Shown here: positions 1-7,777 of the stretch, piece after piece | Layout of the letters: each line of letters opens with the position of its first letter | Position numbering within the stretch: the first letter of the stretch is position 1 | Source: Bacteroidales bacterium | GTDB lineage: Bacteria; Bacteroidota; Bacteroidia; Bacteroidales; Muribaculaceae | Direction of reading: 5' to 3' | Assembly (NCBI GenBank): GCA_900768685.1 | Contig: CAAGDX010000010.1 | Coordinates: forward strand, 1-11,765 | DNA length: 11,765 bases | The notes under the pieces: model-generated | Told to the model about the DNA's origin: nothing | What the model saw: the letters and a program-made list of their open reading frames with translations, nothing else | Databases searched by the model: none | Position numbers and translations under genes: made by a program

Positions 1-475
<475 letters not shown>

Positions 476-621
476 CCAAACAAGAAAGCATACGCAAAGT
501 GAAAAAGAGAGACGCAAGTCAAGCACTTTACGAGAATAAACCGTGGCAGAGCAATCTGCAAGCTTCCAACAATGCCGCTCACCTCACACGACTTTTCAAT
601 AGAGAGAAGTTGAAAAAGAGA
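476..621 (+). other. 23S-5S transcribed spacer with processing-type hairpins
   Basis: The spacer of about 145 nt holds no tRNA: I see no TTCRA T-arm or acceptor stem. It has two compact inverted repeats. One is GCAGA-GCAA-TCTGC at 546-559, a 5-bp stem closed by a GNRA-type tetraloop. The other is TTTTCAA (593-599) with TTGAAAA (610-616), just before 5S. Stems of this kind are usual processing sites in rRNA precursors; that role here is inferred. A 237-residue reading frame starting at 499 runs through this spacer, the 5S gene and antisense to the next gene, and is judged spurious. Confidence 0.6.
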
Positions 622-731
<110 letters not shown>

Positions 732-741
732 TTCAGAAGAA

Positions 742-777
742 AGCCTCACGGACACAATCCGTGGGGCTTTTTCTTTT
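742..777 (+). terminator. Intrinsic terminator of the rRNA operon, probably bidirectional
   Basis: An 11-bp stem, AGCCTCACGGA (742-752) with TCCGTGGGGCT (758-768), contains one T-G pair and has the loop CACAA. The run TTTTTCTTTT follows on the + strand. On the - strand the same stem is followed by TTTCTTCT, and it sits directly after the stop codon (777-779) of the convergent TIGR02757-family gene. It therefore probably ends both transcripts, more strongly in the rRNA direction. Confidence 0.9.
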
Positions 778-1532
778 CACTCTTCAATTCCGAGCCCGAA
801 TAGTGCGAAATCGTATTTTATCGGGTCTTCAGGGTCAAATTTACGGAGGCAATCTGTGATTTCCTCGGCGGAACGGCGGTCGTTAGCATTGCGAGAGAGT
901 ATGCCGAGTTTGCGAGATGTGTCTGCTACATGTACATCAAGCGGTATAAACAGTTGTGAGGGTTTTATGACATCCCAAACGCCTAAATCCACTTTTCCAT
1001 CGTTGCGAACAAGCCATCGGAGAGCCATGTTTATTCGTTTGAGCGGAGTATTTTTCAGGTTGCCGGGCAGACATCTTATGCTTTTAAAATTTCCCGCATT
1101 AGCATCAGCGAATAGGGCAGACATTTCTGCAGTAAGTTTCCATGCCGGGTATGAGTCTGTATTTGCACCCGTTTTGAGGGCAAAATCTTCCAGTGTGCCA
1201 TACTTTTTGTAGAGTTCACGGAATCCGTAGAGAAAATATTTCAGGTCACGTCCAAAAAAGGTGCGGTGAATGTTTTGGTCTGCACTTATAGCATCGATAT
1301 CGCCGTTTAAGACAAAGCGATGCGGTTCATTTTCAAGTATTTCCAGCAGACGGTTTGCATTGCGGAGAATCATCTGCCTTTTACCCCAGGAGATTGTAGC
1401 CACGAGGAAAGAAACTATCTCTATATCTTTTTTGTCTGTGAATCTGTGTGGAAATTGCACCGGGTCTGCCGGGATAAATTCCGGCACGTTTATGCGTGCA
1501 ACAGCTTCATCGAGTATGTCTTTGAGTGCCAT
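777..1532 (-). CDS. TIGR02757 / DUF2400 family protein, function unknown
   Basis: The product is 251 aa, close to the usual family length of about 250. I recognise the family by its overall pattern: an N-terminal DRFTDKKDIEIVSFLVATISWG-like stretch (here residues ~30-50, with the typical FLVATISWGKR), KRINMALRWLVR (165-176), and IPLDVHVADTSRKLG (196-210) near the C-terminus. The last two resemble helix-hairpin-helix DNA glycosylase proteins, where a comparable D-x-H-V segment follows the HhH. That parallel is an inference and no catalytic residue can be assigned. There is no signal peptide or membrane segment, so it is probably cytosolic. The gene is monocistronic, divergent from pepT and convergent with the rRNA operon. 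The ATG at 1532 lies about 12 nt below the expected start site of a TAACTTTG promoter box, giving a very short leader. Confidence 0.85.
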   Translation of the reverse strand: MALKDILDEAVARINVPEFIPADPVQFPHRFTDKKDIEIVSFLVATISWGKRQMILRNANRLLEILENEPHRFVLNGDIDAISADQNIHRTFFGRDLKYFLYGFRELYKKYGTLEDFALKTGANTDSYPAWKLTAEMSALFADANAGNFKSIRCLPGNLKNTPLKRINMALRWLVRNDGKVDLGVWDVIKPSQLFIPLDVHVADTSRKLGILSRNANDRRSAEEITDCLRKFDPEDPIKYDFALFGLGIEE

Positions 1533-1550
1533 ATTTATGTGATTTATGGG

Positions 1551-1611
1551 GCAAAGTTAATAAAAAATGGATTCTTATAAGTAAAATTCCATTATAAATT
1601 ATTAACTTTGC
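1551..1611. promoter_or_regulatory. Symmetric divergent promoter region (TIGR02757 gene / pepT)
   Basis: A perfect 12-bp inverted repeat bounds the region: GCAAAGTTAATA (1551-1562) and TATTAACTTTGC (1600-1611). Each arm carries TAACTTTG reading outward (1552-1559 on -, 1603-1610 on +), which matches the Bacteroidota -7 consensus TAnnTTTG. Shorter inner symmetry is ATGGA (1567-1571) with TCCAT (1588-1592). No good -33 TTTG is visible at the expected spacing for either side. The two -7 boxes would give divergent transcripts with leaders of about 40 nt for pepT and about 12 nt for the other gene. The box is also found upstream of purH. Confidence 0.6.
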
Positions 1612-1658
1612 GACAAACAAACGCAAACCCTAAATCTCAACAAAATACACTCATAACT

Positions 1659-2879
1659 ATGAACGTCGTTGACCGCTTTTTACAATACGTGAAGTTTGAC
1701 ACTCAGAGTGATGAACTTACAAATCTTACCCCTTCTACTCCGGGTCAGATGATTTTTGCACAACATTTGGAGAAAGAATTGCAGTCTATGGGACTGAGCA
1801 ACATTTCCCTTGATGAAAACGGCTACCTTATGGCTACTCTTCCCGGAAATGTTGAAGGCAAAGTGCCGACAGTGGGCTTTATCGCACACCTTGACACGTC
1901 ACCGGACATGTCCGGACACCACGTTTCGCCCAGAATCGTGGAAAACTATGATGGCAACGACATTATTCTTAATGAGGAAAAAGGAATAGTCCTTTCACCG
2001 GCAGAATTTCCGGAATTGCTCAAATATAAGGGTCAGAACCTGATTGTGACAGACGGAAACACACTGCTCGGTGCTGATGACAAAGCCGGAATAGCGGAAA
2101 TTATCTCTGCTGTGGCTTATCTCCAGGAACATCCGGAAATCAAGCACGGCGACATCCGAATTGCATTTAATCCTGATGAAGAAATCGGACAGGGTGCACA
2201 TAAATTTGATGTGGAACGTTTCGGTGCCGACTGGGCTTACACAATGGACGGCGGCGAAATCGGCGAACTGGAATATGAAAACTTTAATGCTGCCGTTGCA
2301 AAGGTGACTTTTGCCGGCAGAAACGTGCATCCGGGCTACGCAAAGCATAAAATGATAAACTCTCTGAGAATTGCAAACCAGTTTGCAATTATGCTTCCAC
2401 GCTGGGAAACACCGGAACATACCGAGGGTTACGAGGGATTCTATCATCTCATCGGTATTGAAGGTTCTGTGGAAAATACGGTGCTTACGTACATTGTCCG
2501 CGACCATGACCGTGACCGCTTTGAACGCCGCAAGAAAGAACTGGAACACCTGGCAAGAAAAATAAACAAGGAATTTCCAAACTGTGCCACTATAGAGATT
2601 AAGGACCAGTATTACAATATGCGTGAAAAAATAGAGCCGGTGATGCATATTATTGATATTGCTCAGCAGGCTATGCGTAATGCAGACGTTACTCCGGTGG
2701 TTGTGCCTATCCGTGGCGGTACAGACGGTGCTCAACTCTCATTCAAGGGTCTTCCGTGCCCGAATATCTTTGCCGGCGGACTGAATTTCCATGGCAGATA
2801 CGAGTTTGTGCCCATTCCAAGCATGGAAAAGGCAATGAACGTGATAGTGGAAATTGCACGCCTTGTGGCAAGCAAATAA
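1659..2879 (+). CDS. pepT: Peptidase T (tripeptide aminopeptidase, M20B)
   Basis: PepT is a cytosolic dizinc aminopeptidase that removes the N-terminal residue of tripeptides. The protein is 406 aa, against 408 in E. coli. The M20 residues are all visible: H77 and D79 in AHLDT (zinc ligand and catalytic-site aspartate), D140 in GADDKAG (bridging zinc ligand), E174/E175 in NPDEEIG (catalytic base and zinc ligand), D197 in TMDGGE and H378 in LNFHGR. Roles are assigned from the family. The ATG at 1659 is chosen because MNVVDRFLQYVKFDTQSDE is the standard PepT N-terminus. A TTG-initiated extension to 1608 would overlap the promoter box and is rejected. The miaA start lies 34 bp downstream, so the two are probably cotranscribed. 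No secretion signal is seen. Confidence 0.96.
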   Translation: MNVVDRFLQYVKFDTQSDELTNLTPSTPGQMIFAQHLEKELQSMGLSNISLDENGYLMATLPGNVEGKVPTVGFIAHLDTSPDMSGHHVSPRIVENYDGNDIILNEEKGIVLSPAEFPELLKYKGQNLIVTDGNTLLGADDKAGIAEIISAVAYLQEHPEIKHGDIRIAFNPDEEIGQGAHKFDVERFGADWAYTMDGGEIGELEYENFNAAVAKVTFAGRNVHPGYAKHKMINSLRIANQFAIMLPRWETPEHTEGYEGFYHLIGIEGSVENTVLTYIVRDHDRDRFERRKKELEHLARKINKEFPNCATIEIKDQYYNMREKIEPVMHIIDIAQQAMRNADVTPVVVPIRGGTDGAQLSFKGLPCPNIFAGGLNFHGRYEFVPIPSMEKAMNVIVEIARLVASK

Positions 2880-2913
2880 ACGCATTTTTAGTCCGAAAAA
2901 GAGAACAAGGAAC

Positions 2914-3828
2914 GTGAATACGCTCGTGGTGATTACGGGAGCTACAGGCTCCGGAAAAACATCTTTAGCTATAGAGGTGGCAAAGGCGAGCGGAGCGGAG
3001 ATTATTTCTGCGGATTCGCGTCAGATTTTCCGTGAAATACCTATTGGCACTGCTGCACCAACCCCTGTGGAACTTGCGGCAGTGCCTCACTATTTTGTTG
3101 GCACTCACAGTCTCACGGATTATTACAGTGCGGCGGATTTTGAGGCAGACGTGTTGCGGCTACTTGAGGAAAAGTGGAAAACGCACAGCACTATGGTGAT
3201 GGTGGGCGGCTCTATGATGTACGTAGATGCGGTGGTGAACGGCATTGATGATTTGCCTACGATTTCCGAGGAAAACCGCCGCAAAGCGATGCAGGTTTAT
3301 GAGGAAGGCGGACTGCAGCAATTGCGATTGGACTTGCTGGAAATGGATTCGGACTATTACAAAATAGTGGATTTGAACAATCACAAGCGGCTTATTCACG
3401 CATTGGAGATAATGTATGAGTCCGGCAAAAAATACTCCGAATTACGCACGGGAGAAAGGCGACAACGAGATTTCCGCATACTGAAATATGCTATTGATTT
3501 GCCTCGTGAGGTGCTTTTCAGCCGCATAAATGCTCGCACGGAGCAGATGTTGGCTTCAGGTTTTTTGCAGGAGGCTGAAAGGGTCTATCCGCTGCGACAT
3601 CTGAACTCGCTGAACACTGTTGGCTACAAAGAACTGTTTGCCTATATTGACGGGAAAATGGACTATGACACAGCTGTGGCTCGTATTGCCAAAAATACGC
3701 GTGTCTATGCAAAAAAACAACTCACCTGGCTGAAGAAAGACGACAGCGTGAAGTTTCTTCAGCCGGAAAATGCTCTGATGACAATTTTGAAGGATTTGGG
3801 GGAGCCTATGATGGCTGAGAATAGCTAA
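2914..3828 (+). CDS. miaA: tRNA dimethylallyltransferase MiaA
   Basis: MiaA transfers a dimethylallyl group to N6 of A37 in tRNAs that read codons starting with U. From the GTG at 2914 the protein has 304 aa (E. coli 316). The P-loop GATGSGKT is at residues 9-16, SADSRQIF at 32-39 holds the expected catalytic aspartate (D34), and GGSMMYV is at 98-104, the family's GGTxxY-like segment. The C-terminal NTVGYKELF and KKQLTW motifs are also typical. An ATG at 2854 is in frame but would add a 20-residue basic extension and overlap pepT by 26 bp. GTG is preferred because the P-loop is then at its usual distance from the start. AAGGA (2907-2911) precedes it but sits very close. The stop codon lies within the first unit of a 9-bp tandem repeat. 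Confidence 0.93.
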   Translation: MNTLVVITGATGSGKTSLAIEVAKASGAEIISADSRQIFREIPIGTAAPTPVELAAVPHYFVGTHSLTDYYSAADFEADVLRLLEEKWKTHSTMVMVGGSMMYVDAVVNGIDDLPTISEENRRKAMQVYEEGGLQQLRLDLLEMDSDYYKIVDLNNHKRLIHALEIMYESGKKYSELRTGERRQRDFRILKYAIDLPREVLFSRINARTEQMLASGFLQEAERVYPLRHLNSLNTVGYKELFAYIDGKMDYDTAVARIAKNTRVYAKKQLTWLKKDDSVKFLQPENALMTILKDLGEPMMAENS

Positions 3829-3902
3829 TTTAGCTATAATAGCTACTTTAGCTAAAATAGCTAAGATAGCTACTTTAGCCGGGATAGCTACTTTCGCTTT
3901 CT
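3822..3902. repeat. 9-bp tandem repeat TAGCTANNN in the miaA/rodA convergent junction
   Basis: Nine units start at 3822, 3831, 3840, 3849, 3858, 3867, 3876, 3885 and 3894, exactly 9 bp apart. Six of the first eight are perfect TAGCTA, one more (3885) is also TAGCTA, 3876 is TAGCCG, and the last (3894) has decayed to TCGCTT. TAGCTA is palindromic, so neighbours form small hairpins: TAGCTAA (3822-3828) with TTAGCTA (3830-3836), and TTAGCTA (3848-3854) with TAGCTAA (3858-3864). The repeat starts inside the miaA stop codon region and ends just before the rodA stop, filling the whole junction. No classical terminator is seen, so the repeat may serve as one for one or both genes; that is a guess. 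Confidence 0.85.
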
Positions 3903-3903
3903 G

Positions 3904-5367
3904 CTAATGATATTCTCTGCGTCCGGCATCAATGCGGAGGAGAATGAAAAGGAGGATTGTGAAGCCCAGGAGTGATGAGCCGCCGTAGCTGAAAAATGGC
4001 AGCGGAATACCAATCACGGGGCATAAGCCTATCACCATACCGATGTTTATGCAGAAGTGCAGGATAAAATAAGATGCCACACAGTAGGCATACACTCGTC
4101 CGAATGTTGACGGTTGCCGCTCCGCTATGCTCAAAATGCGGAGTATGAGAATGAGGAAAAGCGAAAGCACGGTGACGGTGCCCACGAAGCCCTGTTCCTC
4201 GCCGATAGTACAGAAAATAAAGTCCGTATGTTGCTCCGGCACGTATTTCAGCTTTGTTTGCGTGCCTTTGAGGTAGCCTTTGCCCCAGAATCCGCCTGAA
4301 CCGATGGCGATTTTGGATTGGTTCACGTTGTAGCCTGCCGCACGGAGGTCTTCCTCAATGCCCAGAGCCACTTTCACACGCAACTGCTGGTGTGGCTGAA
4401 GGACGGAAGTGAATACGTAATTCACGGAGAAAAGGAAAGTTACGGAAAGGACAATGGTGAAAACCGTTACGAGAAGCGATTGTATGCGTGTTTTGAGTAA
4501 TTCAAAAAGCACATAGAGCAGAGCGATGGCAATGGTGGAGAGGAAAAAGACCGTGCCGGGGATGGCAATGTCAAAAGCGGAGAGAATAGCGGCGATTATT
4601 CCGCAGATAATGAAGCCGAGAGCCACATTTCGTGCGGCAATGTCGCGTTTGGAATAAACTGCAAGCATAAACACCAGCAGCACTTGAATCATCACGAAAA
4701 TCACAAATTCTCCCACCGGGATTCCCATCACAATAGTTTCCGTGTATTTCACAGTTACCACGAAAATCACCACTGCAAAAATGGCGGCAAACAGCACCAG
4801 TCCGCTCATGCCTTCCCTGTAAAGCACCAGGAAAAGCGACATGAAAACGAGTGCGGAGCCGGTTTCGTTTTGTGCCAGGATTATTATCATTGGCAGGAAC
4901 ATGATTAGCAATGCACGCAGATAGTTTGAAAAACGTGCATTGAGCACGAAATTATATTCGCTGAAGAGTTTTGCAAGTGCCAGAGCGGTGGCAAACTTGG
5001 CAAATTCCGCCGGCTGCAGGCTTATAGGTCCCAGAACGAGCCAGGAGTGAGAGCCTTTGATGTCCGGGGCTATGAAAACCGTCATGAGCAAGATGAACAG
5101 CAGCAGCACATACAGCGGGTAAGCGTATGTTTCATATATTCGTCTGTCCACGAGCAGAATCACCAGTGAAATAACGGCTGAAATGCCAATCCACATTATT
5201 TGCTTGCCGGAAAACTCCGAGAATGCGAATATTCCTGCATTGTCGTAGTCGTAGCCGGCGGCATAGATGCTGAACACCCCTGAAATGACAAGGATGGCAT
5301 AAATGATGATGGTGAACAGGTCAACATCATGGAAAACGGACCGTTTGTTAGTGTTTCTTAACTCCAC
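3904..5367 (-). CDS. rodA: RodA, SEDS-family peptidoglycan glycosyltransferase
   Basis: RodA polymerises lipid II into glycan strands in the inner membrane and works with PBP2 (the gene just upstream) in cell elongation. The protein is 487 aa and nearly all transmembrane. SEDS marks are GSHSWL (105-110; W109 in the conserved loop), PAEFAK (119-124), NETGSALVF (167-175), AIGSGGFWGKGYLKGTQ (354-370), PEQHTDFIF (377-385; D382 is the expected catalytic aspartate) and PFFSYGGSS (457-465). It is about 115 aa longer than E. coli RodA (370). The extra length is mostly hydrophobic sequence between about residues 190 and 320, adding membrane helices before the catalytic loop. I believe long RodA is common in Bacteroidota. 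The start overlaps the end of mrdA by 20 bp, implying translational coupling. It is the last gene of the operon. Confidence 0.95.
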   Translation of the reverse strand: MELRNTNKRSVFHDVDLFTIIIYAILVISGVFSIYAAGYDYDNAGIFAFSEFSGKQIMWIGISAVISLVILLVDRRIYETYAYPLYVLLLFILLMTVFIAPDIKGSHSWLVLGPISLQPAEFAKFATALALAKLFSEYNFVLNARFSNYLRALLIMFLPMIIILAQNETGSALVFMSLFLVLYREGMSGLVLFAAIFAVVIFVVTVKYTETIVMGIPVGEFVIFVMIQVLLVFMLAVYSKRDIAARNVALGFIICGIIAAILSAFDIAIPGTVFFLSTIAIALLYVLFELLKTRIQSLLVTVFTIVLSVTFLFSVNYVFTSVLQPHQQLRVKVALGIEEDLRAAGYNVNQSKIAIGSGGFWGKGYLKGTQTKLKYVPEQHTDFIFCTIGEEQGFVGTVTVLSLFLILILRILSIAERQPSTFGRVYAYCVASYFILHFCINIGMVIGLCPVIGIPLPFFSYGGSSLLGFTILLFILLRIDAGRREYH

Positions 5368-7201
5368 TGTAAATTATGGTATTTGCATTGAGCATATTTT
5401 GCTCTATGTATTTTCTTGAAGGTGATATAGAATCGTTTAGATATTTTTCAATCACGAGAGAGCCTATAGGTACGCCGTAAGTGGCACCGAAACCGGCATT
5501 TTCCACATATACGCATACTGCAATTTTAGGGTCGTGGTATGGTGCAAAGCCTATGAATGCGGAGTGGTCACGTCCGTGGGGATTTTGGGCTGTTCCCGTT
5601 TTTCCGCATACTTCAATTCCGGGTAGATTAGCCATGCGGCAAGTACCTCCGGTGACAGCCATACGCATACCTTCCGCCACGTCGTCAAAGTATTTGGCAT
5701 CAATAGTGGGGTAGCGTGGTGTGCGGTATTCTTCCGCAATCACGGTGTCTTGTATTTCTTTCACAACGTGCGGAGTGATGAACCATCCGCGGTTTGCTAT
5801 TGTGGCACAAAGGTTTGCTATTTGCAGCGGTGTGGCAAGGATTTCGCCCTGACCGATAGCCACGGAGATGATAGTGTTTGCACTCCAGCGACCTTCGCCG
5901 TAAATTTTGTTGTAAAATTTTGCGTTAGGAATAAAACCGCGACTTTCGCCGGGCAAATCCACGCCAAGACGGTAGCCGTAGCCGAGTGAAACGAGGTGAT
6001 TTTTCCATACTTCAAAGGCTTCCGCAGATGTGCCGTACTTTGAGCGGCGGTCTATCATAGCCTTGAAGCCCCAGCAGAAAAAGGCGTTGCAGGATGTTTG
6101 GAGAGCCGGTTTGAGGTTCAGAGGCGAGCCGTGAGCGTGACAGCCCACGCGGAGTCCGCCGGAAATAAAGCCTTTGTAGCAGGGGTATGTTGTGGAGAGG
6201 TTTATAATGCCTTCTTCCAGCAAAATCAGTCCTTGTGAGGGCTTGAAAGTAGAGCCGGGAGGGTATGCCGCCATGAGAGCACGGTCAAAGAGTGGTTTAT
6301 ACTTGTCGTTCAGCAAGTTACGGTAACTTTCGCCACGCTGACGTCCCACGAGGAGTGTAGGGTCGTAAGTAGGGGAGGAAACGAGTGCGAGAATTTCGCC
6401 GGTTTTAGGTTCGATAGCCACCACGGCACCGATTTTGTTCACCATGAGGCTTTCCGCATACTGTTGCAGTTCCAGGTCTATGCTGAGTTTGAGGTTTTTT
6501 CCGGAAACAGGTGCAACATCGTGAGCGCCGTTCAGGTATCGTCCTTGGATTCGTCCCAGGGCATCGCGGAGGAGGATTTCCACGCCTTTCACACCGCGGA
6601 GGTATTCATCGTAACTTTTTTCCACGCCAAGGTCGCCGATATAGTCGCCACGCTGATAGTAAGGGTCGCGTTCAATATCTTTTGGCGACACTTCCCTGAT
6701 GTTTCCCAGCACATTGGCGGCAGTGGAGTGGTTGTACTGCCGGAGAATACGTTTTTGAATGAAAAGTCCGGGGTAACGGTAGAGTTTTTCTTGCAGTTTG
6801 CCGTAGTCCTGAGCGGAGAGGTGAGTGATAAGTCGTTGCGGAGTGTAAGAGGAGTAGCCGGGAGTGTGCTTCATGTCGTAAAAACGTTTGCGGAGTTGCT
6901 CCACGGTGATGTCCAGAGTGTTGCAGAAGTCGAGCGTGTCGAAATTTTCCACGTCACGCGGAATCATCATCACGTCGTAAGCCGGCTGGTTATACACTAT
7001 CAGTTCTCCGTTACGGTCGTAGATAAGTCCGCGGGAGGGATAGACCACTTTGTTCAGGAAAGCATTATTGTCTGCATACACTTTGTACTTGTCATCGCCC
7101 AGTTGGAGTCCGGCAAGCCTGATTACGTAAATTATGAAAATGACTATAATAAACCCGCCGATGACGTATTTTCTTTTTTCTAATTTATAGTCTTTTCTCA
7201 C
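5348..7201 (-). CDS. mrdA: Penicillin-binding protein 2, elongation transpeptidase
   Basis: PBP2 cross-links new side-wall peptidoglycan in the periplasm and is the partner of RodA. It has 617 aa (E. coli 633). A single N-terminal membrane anchor spans about residues 12-32 after a basic tail. The dimerisation/pedestal domain covers about 50-230 (YPSRGLIYDRNGE at 54-66, GVEKSYDEYLRG at 192-203). In the transpeptidase domain the class B active-site motifs are intact: STFK with nucleophile S317, SCN at 370-372 and KTG at 534-536. A cluster C341, C354, H355, H357 lies between the first two motifs, in the part of the domain where some PBP2 proteins bind zinc. The start overlaps mreD by 17 bp and the end overlaps rodA by 20 bp. 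The alternative FtsI is excluded by the neighbours and sequence. Confidence 0.96.
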   Translation of the reverse strand: MRKDYKLEKRKYVIGGFIIVIFIIYVIRLAGLQLGDDKYKVYADNNAFLNKVVYPSRGLIYDRNGELIVYNQPAYDVMMIPRDVENFDTLDFCNTLDITVEQLRKRFYDMKHTPGYSSYTPQRLITHLSAQDYGKLQEKLYRYPGLFIQKRILRQYNHSTAANVLGNIREVSPKDIERDPYYQRGDYIGDLGVEKSYDEYLRGVKGVEILLRDALGRIQGRYLNGAHDVAPVSGKNLKLSIDLELQQYAESLMVNKIGAVVAIEPKTGEILALVSSPTYDPTLLVGRQRGESYRNLLNDKYKPLFDRALMAAYPPGSTFKPSQGLILLEEGIINLSTTYPCYKGFISGGLRVGCHAHGSPLNLKPALQTSCNAFFCWGFKAMIDRRSKYGTSAEAFEVWKNHLVSLGYGYRLGVDLPGESRGFIPNAKFYNKIYGEGRWSANTIISVAIGQGEILATPLQIANLCATIANRGWFITPHVVKEIQDTVIAEEYRTPRYPTIDAKYFDDVAEGMRMAVTGGTCRMANLPGIEVCGKTGTAQNPHGRDHSAFIGFAPYHDPKIAVCVYVENAGFGATYGVPIGSLVIEKYLNDSISPSRKYIEQNMLNANTIIYSGVKKH

Positions 7202-7706
7202 GGCGTTTGTAGATTAGGCTGTCAAAGGCAAGGATTATGACAAAAGAAAGAAGTGTGCTGCAGCAGATGCGTAGTAAGAGTTGCAGAGGGCGGAAGAAAG
7301 TGAATGCTTCCACTATGAAAAACACGGTGCAATACACGGCTACGAAAGTGAGCAGATATTTCATGAATATTCCGCTGCCGAGTGAGCGGATAGAGGGTTC
7401 GGGATCCGTGAGGTCTTCTTCACGAGGGAAGTAAAGGCGGAGAATAGGCAGTCTGAGAGCTGCGGCAACAGTGCAGGAGAGGGAGTTCATGCCCTGAGTG
7501 TCCGAGCAGACGTCTATGCTCAGACCAAGGAGGAAAGCCAGCGTCAGGGTGAGGTTTGTGCCTGTTGTCACCGGCAAGCGTATGAGCCAGTAAATAAACA
7601 CAATAGGCACAGCTACGCCCCATAGTGCAAGGTGGTTGAATACAACCACTTGCAGCACTACCATTATCACGTATAATATTGCAAAGTCTATTATCGTTCG
7701 CAGCAT
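7185..7706 (-). CDS. mreD: Rod shape-determining protein MreD
   Basis: MreD is a small inner-membrane protein that binds MreC and helps activate the RodA-PBP2 complex. The product is 173 aa (E. coli 162) with about five or six hydrophobic segments, at roughly 5-25, 30-45, 52-66, 78-92, 115-136 and 142-163. GLSIDVCSDTQGMNSLSC (61-78) matches the best conserved MreD motif, a G-x-x-x-D followed by G-x-x. The C-terminus is basic (KRREKRL), fitting a cytoplasmic tail. Assignment depends partly on its place between mreC and mrdA, because MreD sequences diverge strongly. The upstream 71-bp gap reads as a purine-rich A/G tract before the ATG on the coding strand. Confidence 0.92.
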   Translation of the reverse strand: MLRTIIDFAILYVIMVVLQVVVFNHLALWGVAVPIVFIYWLIRLPVTTGTNLTLTLAFLLGLSIDVCSDTQGMNSLSCTVAAALRLPILRLYFPREEDLTDPEPSIRSLGSGIFMKYLLTFVAVYCTVFFIVEAFTFFRPLQLLLRICCSTLLSFVIILAFDSLIYKRREKRL

Positions 7707-7777
7707 GGCTTTTTTTTCTTTTTCTCTTCTTTCTTCGTTTTTTTAGCTATTTTAGCAAAATTAGCTTCAGCTTATTG
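7707..7777. repeat. mreC-mreD spacer with 9-bp TAGC repeat and a pyrimidine tract
   Basis: Units TAGCTA, TAGCAA and TAGCTT start at 7744, 7753 and 7762, again exactly 9 bp apart. They look like a short, degenerate version of the TAGCTANNN repeat at 3822-3902. The adjoining stretch 7707-7740 is almost all T and C on the + strand, so the mreD leader reads as A/G-rich sequence just before its ATG. A-rich leaders are favoured for initiation in Bacteroidota, so this may act in place of a Shine-Dalgarno sequence. Confidence 0.6.

Noticed and set aside
476..621. tRNA gene in the 23S-5S spacer
   Set aside because: No cloverleaf, T-arm motif or acceptor stem could be drawn.
1608..1658. pepT extended upstream to TTG at 1608
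   Set aside because: The extension would begin inside the -7 promoter box and lacks similarity to PepT; ATG at 1659 gives the usual start.
1995..2735. Long - strand frame opposite pepT
   Set aside because: Antisense shadow of an intact enzyme gene; Cys/His/Phe-rich composition typical of reverse-frame translation.
2854..2913. Longer miaA starting at the ATG at 2854
   Set aside because: It would overlap pepT by 26 bp and add a basic 20-residue tail before the P-loop, not typical of MiaA; GTG at 2914 gives the standard N-terminus. Not fully excluded.
6464..7183. 239-residue + strand frame opposite mrdA (and a similar one at 8770-9405 opposite mreB)
   Set aside because: Both are antisense to complete genes with all catalytic motifs and show no domain signature of their own.
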